Made by a program: the position numbers and the translations under genes | Part shown: piece after piece, positions 18,276-26,405 of the stretch | How the letters are laid out: each line of letters begins with the position of its first letter | How positions within the stretch are numbered: position 1 is the stretch's first letter | Notes under the pieces: model-generated | Seen by the model: the letters and a program-made list of their open reading frames with translations, nothing else | Told to the model about the DNA's origin: nothing | Database searches by the model: none | From: Chloroflexota bacterium | Lineage (GTDB): Bacteria > Chloroflexota > Anaerolineae > Aggregatilineales > Phototrophicaceae | Reading direction: 5' to 3' | Assembly: GCA_011525385.1 (NCBI GenBank) | Contig: WTGF01000038.1 | Coordinates: forward strand, 1-64,000 | DNA length: 64,000 bases

Positions 18276-19160
18276 TTATCCTTTCACCGCGCCTTCGCTC
18301 AAACCGCGCACCAGATACCGCTGGAAGACGAATGCCACAATGACCGGCGGCAGGACGCCGACGGTGGTAGCCGCTGCCAGGGCATTCCAATTGACCTGCG
18401 CCAGATTCCGAAACGACATCAGCAGCGGCGGGTAGGTCAGCGAATTGGTCAGGGTCAAGGCGAAGAAGAATTCGCTCCAGGCTTCCATGAAGGACATGAC
18501 GCCGACAGCGATCAATCCCGGCACAGCCAGCGGCGCCACCACCATGCGGAAAGCCTGCCAACGCGTCGCGCCGTCGATCAAAGCCATCTCCTCGATATCG
18601 CGGGCCAAGGTATCGAAGTATTCTCGCAGGATCCAGATCGTCAGCGGCAGAATGAAAATCGTATACGTGAAAATCAGCGCCCAGAGCGTATTGATCAGTT
18701 TCAGCTTACGCAGAATGATGAAGAGCGGCACAATCAGGCTCAGCGCCGGCAGTACCCGCGTCATCAGAATCCCGAGGTAGGCAAAGCGCGAAAGCCGAAA
18801 GTCGAAACGGGAAAAACCGTAGGCGGCCATCCCGCCGATGAGCAGATTCGACAAGACCACAGCCACCGAGACAAAGGTGCTGTTGAGCAAGGCCGGCATC
18901 ATGCGAGAGAACTCGGTCGTCGAGCCATAAGATCCGCGCTGCCCGGTCTCCCCAATCACGACCTCGCGATAATTCTCGATCGTCGGTTCTTGCGGTATCC
19001 AGTGCGGCGGTTTGACGCCCAGCTCGGGCGAATCCATAAAGCTGGTGATCAGCATGTAGTAAACCGGGAAGCCGACCCAGAATAGCAGGCAGCAGAAGGC
19101 GATGTAGGTGGCTGCCTTGCGCGCGATTGCGGCGCCCAGGACGCCGAGGTTGGCCGGCAT
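18276..19160 (-). CDS. Carbohydrate ABC transporter permease, MalG-like (tandem copy 2)
   Basis: A 294-residue inner-membrane permease of the MalG (CUT1) type with about six hydrophobic helices. The cytoplasmic coupling loop reads EMALIDGATRWQAF (191-204). It aligns without gaps to the adjacent gene at 19167-20051: residues 132-253 are identical, and I count 16 substitutions over residues 21-294. Only the first 20 residues differ freely. The DNA of the identical part has many silent differences, so the duplication is not recent and the protein is constrained. It may replace or alternate with its twin in the transporter heterodimer. Start ATG is six bases after the twin's stop. Confidence 0.9.
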   Translation of the reverse strand: MPANLGVLGAAIARKAATYIAFCCLLFWVGFPVYYMLITSFMDSPELGVKPPHWIPQEPTIENYREVVIGETGQRGSYGSTTEFSRMMPALLNSTFVSVAVVLSNLLIGGMAAYGFSRFDFRLSRFAYLGILMTRVLPALSLIVPLFIILRKLKLINTLWALIFTYTIFILPLTIWILREYFDTLARDIEEMALIDGATRWQAFRMVVAPLAVPGLIAVGVMSFMEAWSEFFFALTLTNSLTYPPLLMSFRNLAQVNWNALAAATTVGVLPPVIVAFVFQRYLVRGLSEGAVKG

Positions 19161-19166
19161 TGTCGC

Positions 19167-20051
19167 CTATCCTTTCACCGCGCCTTCGCTCAAGCCGCGC
19201 ACCAGATATCGTTGGAAGACAAAAGCCACGATGACCGGCGGCAGCACCCCGATCGTAGTCGCCGCGGCCAGGGCGTTCCAGTTGACCTGATGCAAATTGC
19301 GAAAGGACATCAGCAGTGGCGGATACGTTAGCGAATTGGTCAGCGTAAGCGCGAAGAAGAATTCGCTCCAGGCTTCCATAAAGGACATGACGCCTACCGC
19401 AATCAGCCCCGGGACGGCCAGGGGAGCGACCACCATGCGGAAGGCTTGCCAACGCGTCGCGCCGTCGATCAACGCCATCTCTTCGATATCGCGCGCCAGC
19501 GTATCGAAATATTCGCGCAGGATCCAAATGGTCAAGGGCAGGATGAAAATCGTATAAGTGAAGATGAGCGCCCAGAGCGTGTTTATCAGTTTCAGCTTTC
19601 TCAAGATGATGAACAAGGGCACAATCAAGCTCAAAGCCGGCAGCACCCGCGTCATCAGAACGCCAAGGTAGGCGACGCGGGAAAAACGAAAATCAAAGCG
19701 GGAAAAGGCGTAGGCGGCCATCCCGCCAATCAGGAGGTTGAGCAAAACGACGGATACCGAGACGAAGCTGCTGTTGAACAGGGCTGGCATCATGCGAGAG
19801 AACTCGGTCGTGGTGCCATAGTCCCCGCGTTGGCCGGTCTCGCCGATGATGACCTCGCGGTAATTCTCTATCGTCGGTTCTTGCGGTATCCAGTGCGGCG
19901 GCTTGGCGCCGAGTTCGGGCGGATCCATAAAGCTGGTGATGAGCATATAATAGACCGGGAACCCGACCCAGAAGAGCAGGCATAAGAAGGCGCCGTAGGT
20001 CGCAACCCGGCGCGCGGCAACTTGCCAGATGGTACGAGAGGAAGCGCTCAT
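19167..20051 (-). CDS. Carbohydrate ABC transporter permease, MalG-like (tandem copy 1)
   Basis: A 294-residue MalG-type permease, first of the tandem pair and nine bases downstream of the MalF-like gene. The order binding protein, MalF, MalG is the normal CUT1 operon order. Same coupling loop EMALIDGATRWQAF as its twin. Differences from the twin cluster in the N-terminus and in extracytoplasmic or first-helix positions 44-131 (for example PPELGAK against SPELGVK, and DYGTTTEF against SYGSTTEF). These are the parts most likely to contact the binding protein (inference). No ATPase gene is present, so a MalK/MsmK-like subunit must come from elsewhere. Confidence 0.9.
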   Translation of the reverse strand: MSASSRTIWQVAARRVATYGAFLCLLFWVGFPVYYMLITSFMDPPELGAKPPHWIPQEPTIENYREVIIGETGQRGDYGTTTEFSRMMPALFNSSFVSVSVVLLNLLIGGMAAYAFSRFDFRFSRVAYLGVLMTRVLPALSLIVPLFIILRKLKLINTLWALIFTYTIFILPLTIWILREYFDTLARDIEEMALIDGATRWQAFRMVVAPLAVPGLIAVGVMSFMEAWSEFFFALTLTNSLTYPPLLMSFRNLHQVNWNALAAATTIGVLPPVIVAFVFQRYLVRGLSEGAVKG

Positions 20052-20060
20052 CGCATTGGC

Positions 20061-20984
20061 CTAGCTGTAGGTGGACTGCGACCGATAAGTCAAACGAACG
20101 AAGATCAAGCCGACGCCCATGGTGATCAGGCCGAGCACGTTCGAGACCGCCGCGCCCATACCCAGATCAAAATTGATGAAAGTATAGCGATAGAGCAGCA
20201 CCGAGATCAGCATGGTGGCATCGCCGGGTCCGCCCTGGGTCATGATCCAGACGGCGTCGAATTGCAGGAAACCCAGGACGATGTTGTAGAGCAGGACGAT
20301 GGTGAGCGTCGGGCGAATCCAGGCAATGGTGATAAAACGGAAGCGCGCGCGCATGCCCGCGCCGTCCACCTTGGCGGCATCGTAGAGATCTTCGGGAATG
20401 GTCTGCAGCGCCGCCAGCAACAAGATGGCGCTGAAGGAAGTCTGTCGCCAAGCCGAAGCCATCGCGGTGAAAACCAAGGCCCAGTTTTCGTCCGCCATGA
20501 AAGGTATATACTTGTCGATCAAACCCAGGCTGTAGAGCAATCCGTTCAGCGCGCCAAACTGCGAATGGACGACCCAGTTCCAGAGCAAGCCAATAACAAT
20601 CCAGGGCAGCGCCCAGGGCAAGATCAGCAAAGTGCGGCCAAGGCCGCGGCCCACAAAGTCTTCCACCAGCAGCACAGCGAAGAACAGACCCATGAGGGTC
20701 GGGACGACGACGACGATCGCCGCGAATTTCAAATTGATCTCGACCGCTTTCCAGAACAGACGGCTGGTGAACAACTCAACGTAGTTGTCGAAGCCAATAA
20801 AGGTCGTGCGATCGCGGATCAGATCAATGTTGGAAAAGCTGTAGTAAATGGTGGTGACCAAAGGGCTGAGAATGACCACAACGATTGTGATGATGGCGGG
20901 CGCCAGCAAGACATAGGGGATCCATTTACGATCCCAGTGCTTGCGCTCTTGAGGGCTGGACTTTCTCGCCTGAACTGCTGCCAT
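20061..20984 (-). CDS. Carbohydrate ABC transporter permease, MalF-like
   Basis: A 307-residue CUT1 permease. A basic N-terminus (SSPQERKHWDRKW) precedes the first helix at about 25-47. The coupling loop is DAAKVDGAGMRARFRF (about 218-233). It would pair with a MalG-like subunit encoded immediately downstream. Length is typical for short MalF proteins that lack the large P2 loop of E. coli MalF. An AGG is the only Shine-Dalgarno candidate. The gene is separated from the binding-protein gene by 128 bases containing a strong stem-loop. Confidence 0.9.
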   Translation of the reverse strand: MAAVQARKSSPQERKHWDRKWIPYVLLAPAIITIVVVILSPLVTTIYYSFSNIDLIRDRTTFIGFDNYVELFTSRLFWKAVEINLKFAAIVVVVPTLMGLFFAVLLVEDFVGRGLGRTLLILPWALPWIVIGLLWNWVVHSQFGALNGLLYSLGLIDKYIPFMADENWALVFTAMASAWRQTSFSAILLLAALQTIPEDLYDAAKVDGAGMRARFRFITIAWIRPTLTIVLLYNIVLGFLQFDAVWIMTQGGPGDATMLISVLLYRYTFINFDLGMGAAVSNVLGLITMGVGLIFVRLTYRSQSTYS

Positions 20985-21029
20985 GGGAATAGACCTGCTA
21001 CACGATAAGCGCCGTTAAGCCCGGAATAG

Positions 21030-21070
21030 GCGCGTACAGCTTGGGAATACGCTTCCCAAACCGTACGCGC
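21030..21070 (-). promoter_or_regulatory. Intercistronic stem-loop between binding-protein and permease genes
   Basis: Two stacked perfect stems: GCGCGTAC with GTACGCGC (outer, 8 bp) and TTGGGAA with TTCCCAA (inner, 7 bp), separated by a 3 x 3 internal loop, with a five-base apical loop. No U-run follows on the minus strand, so it looks like an RNA-stabilising or processing hairpin rather than a full terminator. Such hairpins typically raise binding-protein levels over permeases. Confidence 0.7.
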
Positions 21071-21112
21071 TGGCAATCGTGTCTATGAGCTTGACGCGGA
21101 ATGGCTGACAAG

Positions 21113-22417
21113 CTACGAATACTGCTCCCGCAGTTCCACCACTTTGTCCGCCAAGCTGGTGACGGCGTCCGCCGGCGCCAGATTGCCCTGGAGCATGCGC
21201 TGGATTTCGTCGCCGACATGGGTTTGGAACTCGCTGTACCAAGGCTGATTGCGCGCCTGAACCACATCGGAGTTGTTGGCGAACATATCTTTGATCTGAT
21301 CGAAGTCGTAGTAGTCGCCGTAGTTGGCTTGGACTTCCGGATCGTCGTAGAAATCAGGATATGGCGCGCCCAGAGCGGCGGCGGCGGCCCATGACTTGTG
21401 CACGGAACGTTCACCGTTGGCGTCCTTCCAGGTATAGAACTTGACCAGGTCCCAGGATCTGTCGACATTGGGACCATCGGACATTTGAACGACCTCGCCC
21501 ATCTGGAAGGTCTTGCCGTCCGAACCGGGCATGCGCCCGGCGATACGCAGGTGTTCAACTTCCGGCCCGCCGCCGCTGTTCATCAGCTTGAGGAAGTAGT
21601 GATGCAAGACATAAAAGGCCGACGTGCCATTCTGCATGGCGGTCATCTGTTCGCCCGGCTGGTCGGTCAGCTGGGTCGGCGAAGTCATGCCGTCCTGGAA
21701 CATGGCCTGCCACCATTCAAACACATCCGCCGTCCTGGAATCATCGGCAAATGCCGGTTCGCCTTCGGGCGAGAAGGGCGTGATGCCTTCCGACAAGAGA
21801 TAGACCTGCAAGTATTCCTCGCAGAATTCCTTGATCCAGTAGGCCAGGTAAGGCGCCTCTACCCCATCTGCCTTCAGCTTTGCGCATTGGTCATAGAGGT
21901 CCTGCTTGGTCTGCGGCGGCGCGTCAAAGCCGGAGGCGCCGAGCAGGCGTTCGTTGTAATGCAGCACGTGCACGGCGCTGAAGTAGGGCATGCTGATTAG
22001 CTGGCCGTCCGGCGTGGTATAGGAGGGCACTGAACTGGCGAACATCTCTCCCATGACGGCGTCGGCATCGGGCAGGTCGTCCATGCGCCGCGCCCAGCCG
22101 GCATTGAAAAAGCGCGTTGAGTTGTACTTGAAGTTGTAATAGACGTCCATGTGAACGCCACCGAGGATCTTGGTTTGCAGGCCGGTGGAGTACCCGACGT
22201 TGGGAATGATGTGGAGATCAACCGGCGTGCCGGACTGCGCCGTGTAGTTGTCCAGATGCTGGCGAATGGTATCCGGCTGGAAGTCCCAGCCATAGAATTG
22301 AAGCGTATCGCCCTGCCCCAGTACGCTGCTCGCGGATACGCCGCCGAGAGCCAGGGACGCAAGCCCGGCCCCGGTCGTCTGTAAGAACTGCCTTCTGGAA
22401 AGTCGTCTCTTGTTCAT
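21113..22417 (-). CDS. Tat-exported extracellular sugar-binding protein (ABC importer)
   Basis: A 434-residue family 1 extracellular solute-binding protein. The N-terminus MNKRRLSRRQFLQTTGAG has a twin-arginine motif (SRRQFLQ, 7-13), a hydrophobic stretch and a probable cleavage site near residue 35. There is no lipobox cysteine. The mature part starts DTLQFYGWDF and shows the family's later MPYFSAVHVLHYN and W/Y-rich lobes. It captures the substrate for the MalF/MalG-like permeases downstream. GGAG precedes the start, and a promoter candidate lies about 130 bases upstream. The substrate, probably a mono- or oligosaccharide, cannot be named. Confidence 0.9.
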   Translation of the reverse strand: MNKRRLSRRQFLQTTGAGLASLALGGVSASSVLGQGDTLQFYGWDFQPDTIRQHLDNYTAQSGTPVDLHIIPNVGYSTGLQTKILGGVHMDVYYNFKYNSTRFFNAGWARRMDDLPDADAVMGEMFASSVPSYTTPDGQLISMPYFSAVHVLHYNERLLGASGFDAPPQTKQDLYDQCAKLKADGVEAPYLAYWIKEFCEEYLQVYLLSEGITPFSPEGEPAFADDSRTADVFEWWQAMFQDGMTSPTQLTDQPGEQMTAMQNGTSAFYVLHHYFLKLMNSGGGPEVEHLRIAGRMPGSDGKTFQMGEVVQMSDGPNVDRSWDLVKFYTWKDANGERSVHKSWAAAAALGAPYPDFYDDPEVQANYGDYYDFDQIKDMFANNSDVVQARNQPWYSEFQTHVGDEIQRMLQGNLAPADAVTSLADKVVELREQYS

Positions 22418-22736
22418 GGTTACTCCAGTACTCCCTTATTGGATAAATTGACATTAATAAGCGGCGCCGCGCCGATCAAATCGATGCCGCGCTACCGTTT
22501 ACGCTAGTGAAGATTGAAAACAAACGAACAATCCGCGTATAGTCAGAATATAGCACCTCAGGAAGGACACTTCAAATTTTCCTCGGATCCTTGCGCAATC
22601 GAGGGCGCAAATGCGCGCTGGCCGCGCCGCGGCTTCGCCGTTGCCCGGCGCGACGCTGGCGACACTACTTGGAAACAATCTCTGTCCATTATCATCGCGC
22701 ACTGTCCTGATTCGGCCGATGCGCATCGGCACGCAG
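22418..22736. other. Intergenic region: promoter for the sugar importer, no gene
   Basis: Short frames exist on both strands but none has a recognisable product or a good start. The region carries the promoter at 22547-22575 and the leader of the binding-protein gene. Confidence 0.6.
22547..22575 (-). promoter_or_regulatory. Sigma70-type promoter for the sugar importer operon
   Basis: Read on the minus strand: -35 TTGAAG (22575-22570), 17-base spacer, -10 TATATT (22552-22547). The -10 is preceded by TGC, giving an extended -10. It is about 130 bases before the ATG at 22417. Confidence 0.55.
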
Positions 22737-23753
22737 TCAATACATCGCCGGGCGCTCCATGCCAATGACCTGCTCCGGCTGGCCGGACTCGGTTGACTTG
22801 ATGCAGGCCTCAGCCACGACGAGGGACATATAGCCGTCCCAGGCCGAAGGACCTGTCGCTTGTCCCGTCAAAACCGAGCCGATCCAGGCCGCCAGTTCGT
22901 CCACATAAGCGTCAAAGAAGCGATCGGGCCAGTCGGGACTGATCGCTTGAGACCGTGTACCGCCCTGTCGCAATATCGGGCTGTGAACACCGGTGGTCCC
23001 CGCTGTACCGGTTTCACCGGTAATCTCAACCTCTACTTCATAACCATAACCGGAGTCGCCGCTCCATTCGAGCGTACCGATAGCGCCGCTATCGAAGCTG
23101 ACGTGAATGATCGCGTAGCGGGCGGATCGCGCCTCTTTCGGGTTCGCTGGCACCCAGCGCAGGAACACTTCGGCGATTTCCGCGCTCATCATGAATCGCG
23201 CCGAATGAATGTCATGGATAAGGGAATTGACGATTGCGGTATCGACGGTTATGTGACGTGAACGGGTGGGATTCATATGAATGCCTCGGAAGCGCAGCGC
23301 AGCGCCGATATCGCCGCTTCGTAACAGATCAACCAGCGCTCGGTGGGCGCGATCATATTCGCGCATGAAGCCGACCTGCACCAGCCGGCGCCCCGCCGCC
23401 ATCTCGGCACGGAGTATACGTTCGGCATCGGCGCGCGCCGTCGCCATCGGTTTCTCGCAAAGCACCGGCTTGCCAGCGGCGATGCAGGCCAGCGCGCCCT
23501 CCGCGTGAAAGGCGTCCGGGCTGGCGATTAAGACAGCATCAACATCTGAGTCGTTAACGAGCGCCTTTGCGTCGGCATAGATACGCGCGTCATCACAATC
23601 CGCCGCCACTGCCGCCGCGCGCTCCCGGTCGACGTCCATCACCGCCACGACGCGGGCGCCATCGGTCTGGCTAGATAGAATCCCGGCGTGCAAACTGCCG
23701 ATCATACCCGTGCCGATGAGGCCAACGTTAACAATCCCGTTATTCATTCGCAT
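22737..23753 (-). CDS. Gfo/Idh/MocA-family oxidoreductase (inositol dehydrogenase-like)
   Basis: A 338-residue NAD(P)-dependent oxidoreductase. VNVGLIGTGMIGSLHAGIL is the Rossmann loop. VLCEKPMATARADAERIL carries the catalytic-lysine motif, and VGFMREYDRAHRALVDL follows, as in myo-inositol 2-dehydrogenases. NSLIHDIHSARF has the D-x-x-H pair found in inositol and scyllo-inositol dehydrogenases. Inositol or a related cyclitol is a reasonable substrate guess. Two in-frame ATGs (23753 and 23747) are possible starts; GGAG lies before the first. The gene ends 319 bases before the Tat-exported binding-protein gene and is divergent from the second sugar importer. Confidence 0.88.
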   Translation of the reverse strand: MRMNNGIVNVGLIGTGMIGSLHAGILSSQTDGARVVAVMDVDRERAAAVAADCDDARIYADAKALVNDSDVDAVLIASPDAFHAEGALACIAAGKPVLCEKPMATARADAERILRAEMAAGRRLVQVGFMREYDRAHRALVDLLRSGDIGAALRFRGIHMNPTRSRHITVDTAIVNSLIHDIHSARFMMSAEIAEVFLRWVPANPKEARSARYAIIHVSFDSGAIGTLEWSGDSGYGYEVEVEITGETGTAGTTGVHSPILRQGGTRSQAISPDWPDRFFDAYVDELAAWIGSVLTGQATGPSAWDGYMSLVVAEACIKSTESGQPEQVIGMERPAMY

Positions 23754-24111
23754 GCTCCAGTACTCCGCGCGATCATCACTGAACTGCTCGCCTACGCATG
23801 TTCGAGAAGTTTAGCAACTTTGATCGAATCCGCAAAAGCTTTTGGCGGATCCACCAGTCTGGCGCTTGTTTCAAGTCAGCGGCGGCAACTTCAGGCACAA
23901 ACCTGAAGACGCATTTACGTTCTGCTATGCCTAGTTGTCTTCTACCAGCTATTTTGTATTGATGACACCGGCGCAGCTTGTGAATCGATATCTGAAACGT
24001 TACAATCCTCCTGTTGAATCGGGACGAGCAAGTACCGAAAAGCAGGTATCAATTCGTCCGATGTATTGACGTAAGTCCACAATTTTTACCTAGATTCCAG
24101 GAGGATGTACC
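23754..24111. other. Divergent intergenic region between oxidoreductase and sugar importer
   Basis: No gene is seen. It carries the promoter at 23978-24006 for the plus-strand importer and an AGGAGG Shine-Dalgarno at about 24099-24104. A seven-codon ATG frame starts right at the end of that Shine-Dalgarno, with no spacing, so it is unlikely to be translated. Confidence 0.6.
23978..24006 (+). promoter_or_regulatory. Sigma70-type promoter for the second sugar importer
   Basis: -35 TTGTGA (23978-23983), 17-base spacer, -10 TACAAT (24001-24006), about 105 bases before the GTG start of the binding-protein gene. Confidence 0.55.
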
Positions 24112-25398
24112 GTGTTATCACGTAAATTGATGCTTGTAACGATGCTGCTTGGCATATTCGCAATTCTGCTGGCTCCGGCGAGCGCCCAGGATGAACCAAC
24201 GACCATAACCTGGTTGACGCTGGGCTGGCCGGCAGATTATATCATCGAGGAATTTGAAGCGCGCAATCCGGATATCAACGTAGAAGCGGAACAAGTCGGC
24301 TTCAACGATTTGTTCGCCCAGATACAGGTTCGTTTGGGCGCCGGGTCGGAAGTGCCCGATGTCATTTCGGTCGATGTGCCGCTGGTATCCGGCTATGCAC
24401 TGCGCAACTGGCTGCTGCCGCTGGACCCGGTGTTCACCGGCGACGAGGTAGAAGACTGGCTGCCCGCGGCCGTAAATGCCGGCTCCTACGAGGGAACGCT
24501 ATATGCCGCGCCCGTCAGCACCTCGACGCAACTGCTGTTTTACAACAAGGCCTGTTTCGACCGGGCCGGGTTGATGGCGCCGGGCGCGGATGACCGTCTG
24601 ACTTGGGAAGAGATCGCGGAAATCGCGCCTCAGATGACCTTTGATGACGACGGAGACGGCACGCCTGATGTTTGGGGCTTTATCTGGGAGCAAATGGTGC
24701 GCATTTACCAGTTGCAGGCCCTGCCGGAATCGCTCGGGGGATCCGCAATTGGCGAGGACGGCTTGACGGTGGACGGCGTGATCAATTCGCCCGAGTGGAT
24801 CGAAGCCTATACCTACTACTACAACATGTTCAACGTCTGGAACGCGGCGCCGCAAGGCGAGGAATTCTGGCCGGCCGATATCTTCGAAACGGGCAATATC
24901 TGCATGTTCGTTGGCGGTCCCTGGAATATCGGGCGCTTTGCGAATAATGCTGATCTCGACATCGAATGGGGCGTTTCCCGCCATCCCTACTTCGCCGACG
25001 GCGTAGCGGCGACGCCCACCGGCAGTTGGCATATCGGCGTGAACGCCAACACCGAAAATGTCGAAGCGGCCACGCGCTTCGTCCACTTCATCTCCACCGG
25101 AGAGGGCGCAGAATTGTGGTGGCGTCGCCCCGGCGGCGGGGACTTCCCGGCGCAGCAATCGGTACTGGCAATGTTCGCGACCGAAGAAGAATTCGACGAA
25201 CTGCCGATGTCCTACATGCGCACCGCCGCTGATGAGGCGACGGTCAACCCGAGACCTCGCGCCGTGACCGTCGGCTTCCTGGAATACGAGCAGATCTTGC
25301 AAAATACCTTCCAGGACATCCGTAATGGCGCCGATGTCGAGGAATCGCTGAATCTGGCCGTGCAACGCATCGAAAGTGAAATGGCCAAATATCGCTAG
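24112..25398 (+). CDS. Extracellular sugar-binding protein (ABC importer)
   Basis: A 428-residue family 1 solute-binding protein. The start is GTG, fixed by AGGAGG seven bases upstream. A Sec signal peptide (residues 1-25, KLMLVTMLLGIFAILLAP, cleavage after ASA) has no lipobox cysteine. The mature protein begins QDEPTTITWLTLGWP and shows PDVISVDVP, LLFYNKACF and MFVGGPWNIG, typical of CUT1 binding proteins. Its gene is followed by a terminator-like stem-loop and then two permease genes. No ATPase gene is adjacent. Confidence 0.9.
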   Translation: MLSRKLMLVTMLLGIFAILLAPASAQDEPTTITWLTLGWPADYIIEEFEARNPDINVEAEQVGFNDLFAQIQVRLGAGSEVPDVISVDVPLVSGYALRNWLLPLDPVFTGDEVEDWLPAAVNAGSYEGTLYAAPVSTSTQLLFYNKACFDRAGLMAPGADDRLTWEEIAEIAPQMTFDDDGDGTPDVWGFIWEQMVRIYQLQALPESLGGSAIGEDGLTVDGVINSPEWIEAYTYYYNMFNVWNAAPQGEEFWPADIFETGNICMFVGGPWNIGRFANNADLDIEWGVSRHPYFADGVAATPTGSWHIGVNANTENVEAATRFVHFISTGEGAELWWRRPGGGDFPAQQSVLAMFATEEEFDELPMSYMRTAADEATVNPRPRAVTVGFLEYEQILQNTFQDIRNGADVEESLNLAVQRIESEMAKYR

Positions 25399-25413
25399 AT
25401 ATCCGGTAAACAG

Positions 25414-25447
25414 AGCAAGGGCTGCGTCAGACGCGGCTCTTGCTTTT
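25414..25447 (+). terminator. Stem-loop with U-run between binding-protein and permease genes
   Basis: A 13-bp stem (AGCAAGGGCTGCG with CGCGGCTCTTGCT, two G-U pairs) closes a five-base loop and runs into TTTT at 25444-25447. It has the form of an intrinsic terminator 16 bases after the binding-protein stop. Because the permeases need the same promoter, it is probably a partial terminator or mRNA 3' end that sets binding protein in excess. Confidence 0.75.
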
Positions 25448-25521
25448 CATTGGGTCGGCAGAAGTCCTTTGCCCCGCCTGATTGCTGGATCCATCCGAAG
25501 ACCACAACACCTTTAAACTAA

Positions 25522-26388
25522 ATGATGCGAGCGCGACAGCAAATCATTCCCTATTTGTTCCTCTTGCCGGCGCTGCTCTTGCTCGTGGTCTTCAATTTGA
25601 TGCCCACGATCGCCACGCTCTTTGAAAGCATGTTTGTGATATCGCTGCGCAGCGGAGAGCGCGTATTTGCCGGGTTCGCCAATTACAATCGCATCTTCAA
25701 CGATCCCATCTTCTGGAAGTCCTTCCAGGTTACCGTCGTGTTCAGCTTATTGGTCAACCCGATTCAGATTGCCCTGGCTCTGGGACTGGCTGTGCTGATC
25801 AATCAGCGCGTACACGCTATCGGCATTTTCAGAAGCATCTATTTGCTGCCGATTGCTGTTTCGCTGAATGTCACCGCCATTGTCTGGGGCCTGATGCTGG
25901 ATCAAAACTCGGGCATGATCAACGGGATCCTGTGGCAATTGGGCGTCGAACGGCAACCCTTCCTGCATTCGGTAGATCAAGCGCTGTGGTCCATCATATT
26001 GATTGCTTCCTGGATCGGCGTCCCCTTGTGGAGCCTCTTCATTTTGGCCGGTTTACAGAACATTCCGCCGCCCGTTCTGGAAGCAGCGAAGATCGACGGC
26101 GCCAATGCCTGGCAGTCTTTCACCAAGATCACCTTGCCGCTATTGCGTCGCGTACTCGCCTTTGTGCTGGTCGCCGATACCGTCGCCAATTTCTTGATGT
26201 TTGCGCCTATCTTGCTACTCACCTCCGGCGGTCCGCAGCTATCAACCAACCTGATCATGTACGAGACCTACCGGCGCGGCTTCCTTTACGGCGATCTGGG
26301 CGCTTCCGCCGCCATGTTATCCGTTATGCTGGTGATCGTATTTATCATCGTGGGGATCGAACTCTACGCGCTTCGGGGCCAGGACTGA
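25522..26388 (+). CDS. Carbohydrate ABC transporter permease, MalF-like
   Basis: A 288-residue CUT1 permease with a first helix at about 8-30 and the coupling loop EAAKIDGANAWQSF (about 190-203). It pairs with the MalG-like protein encoded 17 bases downstream. The ATG at 25522 (or 25525) has no good Shine-Dalgarno, unlike the binding-protein gene. Together with the stem-loop this would keep permease output low. Length is normal for the family. Confidence 0.9.
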   Translation: MMRARQQIIPYLFLLPALLLLVVFNLMPTIATLFESMFVISLRSGERVFAGFANYNRIFNDPIFWKSFQVTVVFSLLVNPIQIALALGLAVLINQRVHAIGIFRSIYLLPIAVSLNVTAIVWGLMLDQNSGMINGILWQLGVERQPFLHSVDQALWSIILIASWIGVPLWSLFILAGLQNIPPPVLEAAKIDGANAWQSFTKITLPLLRRVLAFVLVADTVANFLMFAPILLLTSGGPQLSTNLIMYETYRRGFLYGDLGASAAMLSVMLVIVFIIVGIELYALRGQD

Positions 26389-26405
26389 GGCGAAGGCTGG
26401 ACCAA

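Noticed and set aside
17116..18561. Longer starts for several oxidoreductase and DUF4127 genes
   Set aside because: The upstream extensions are low-complexity and overlap neighbouring genes; family N-termini and Shine-Dalgarno sites fit the shorter starts.
24105..24125. Seven-codon ATG frame just after the AGGAGG of the sugar-binding-protein gene
   Set aside because: The ATG directly follows the Shine-Dalgarno with no spacing, so ribosomes should use the GTG seven bases on.
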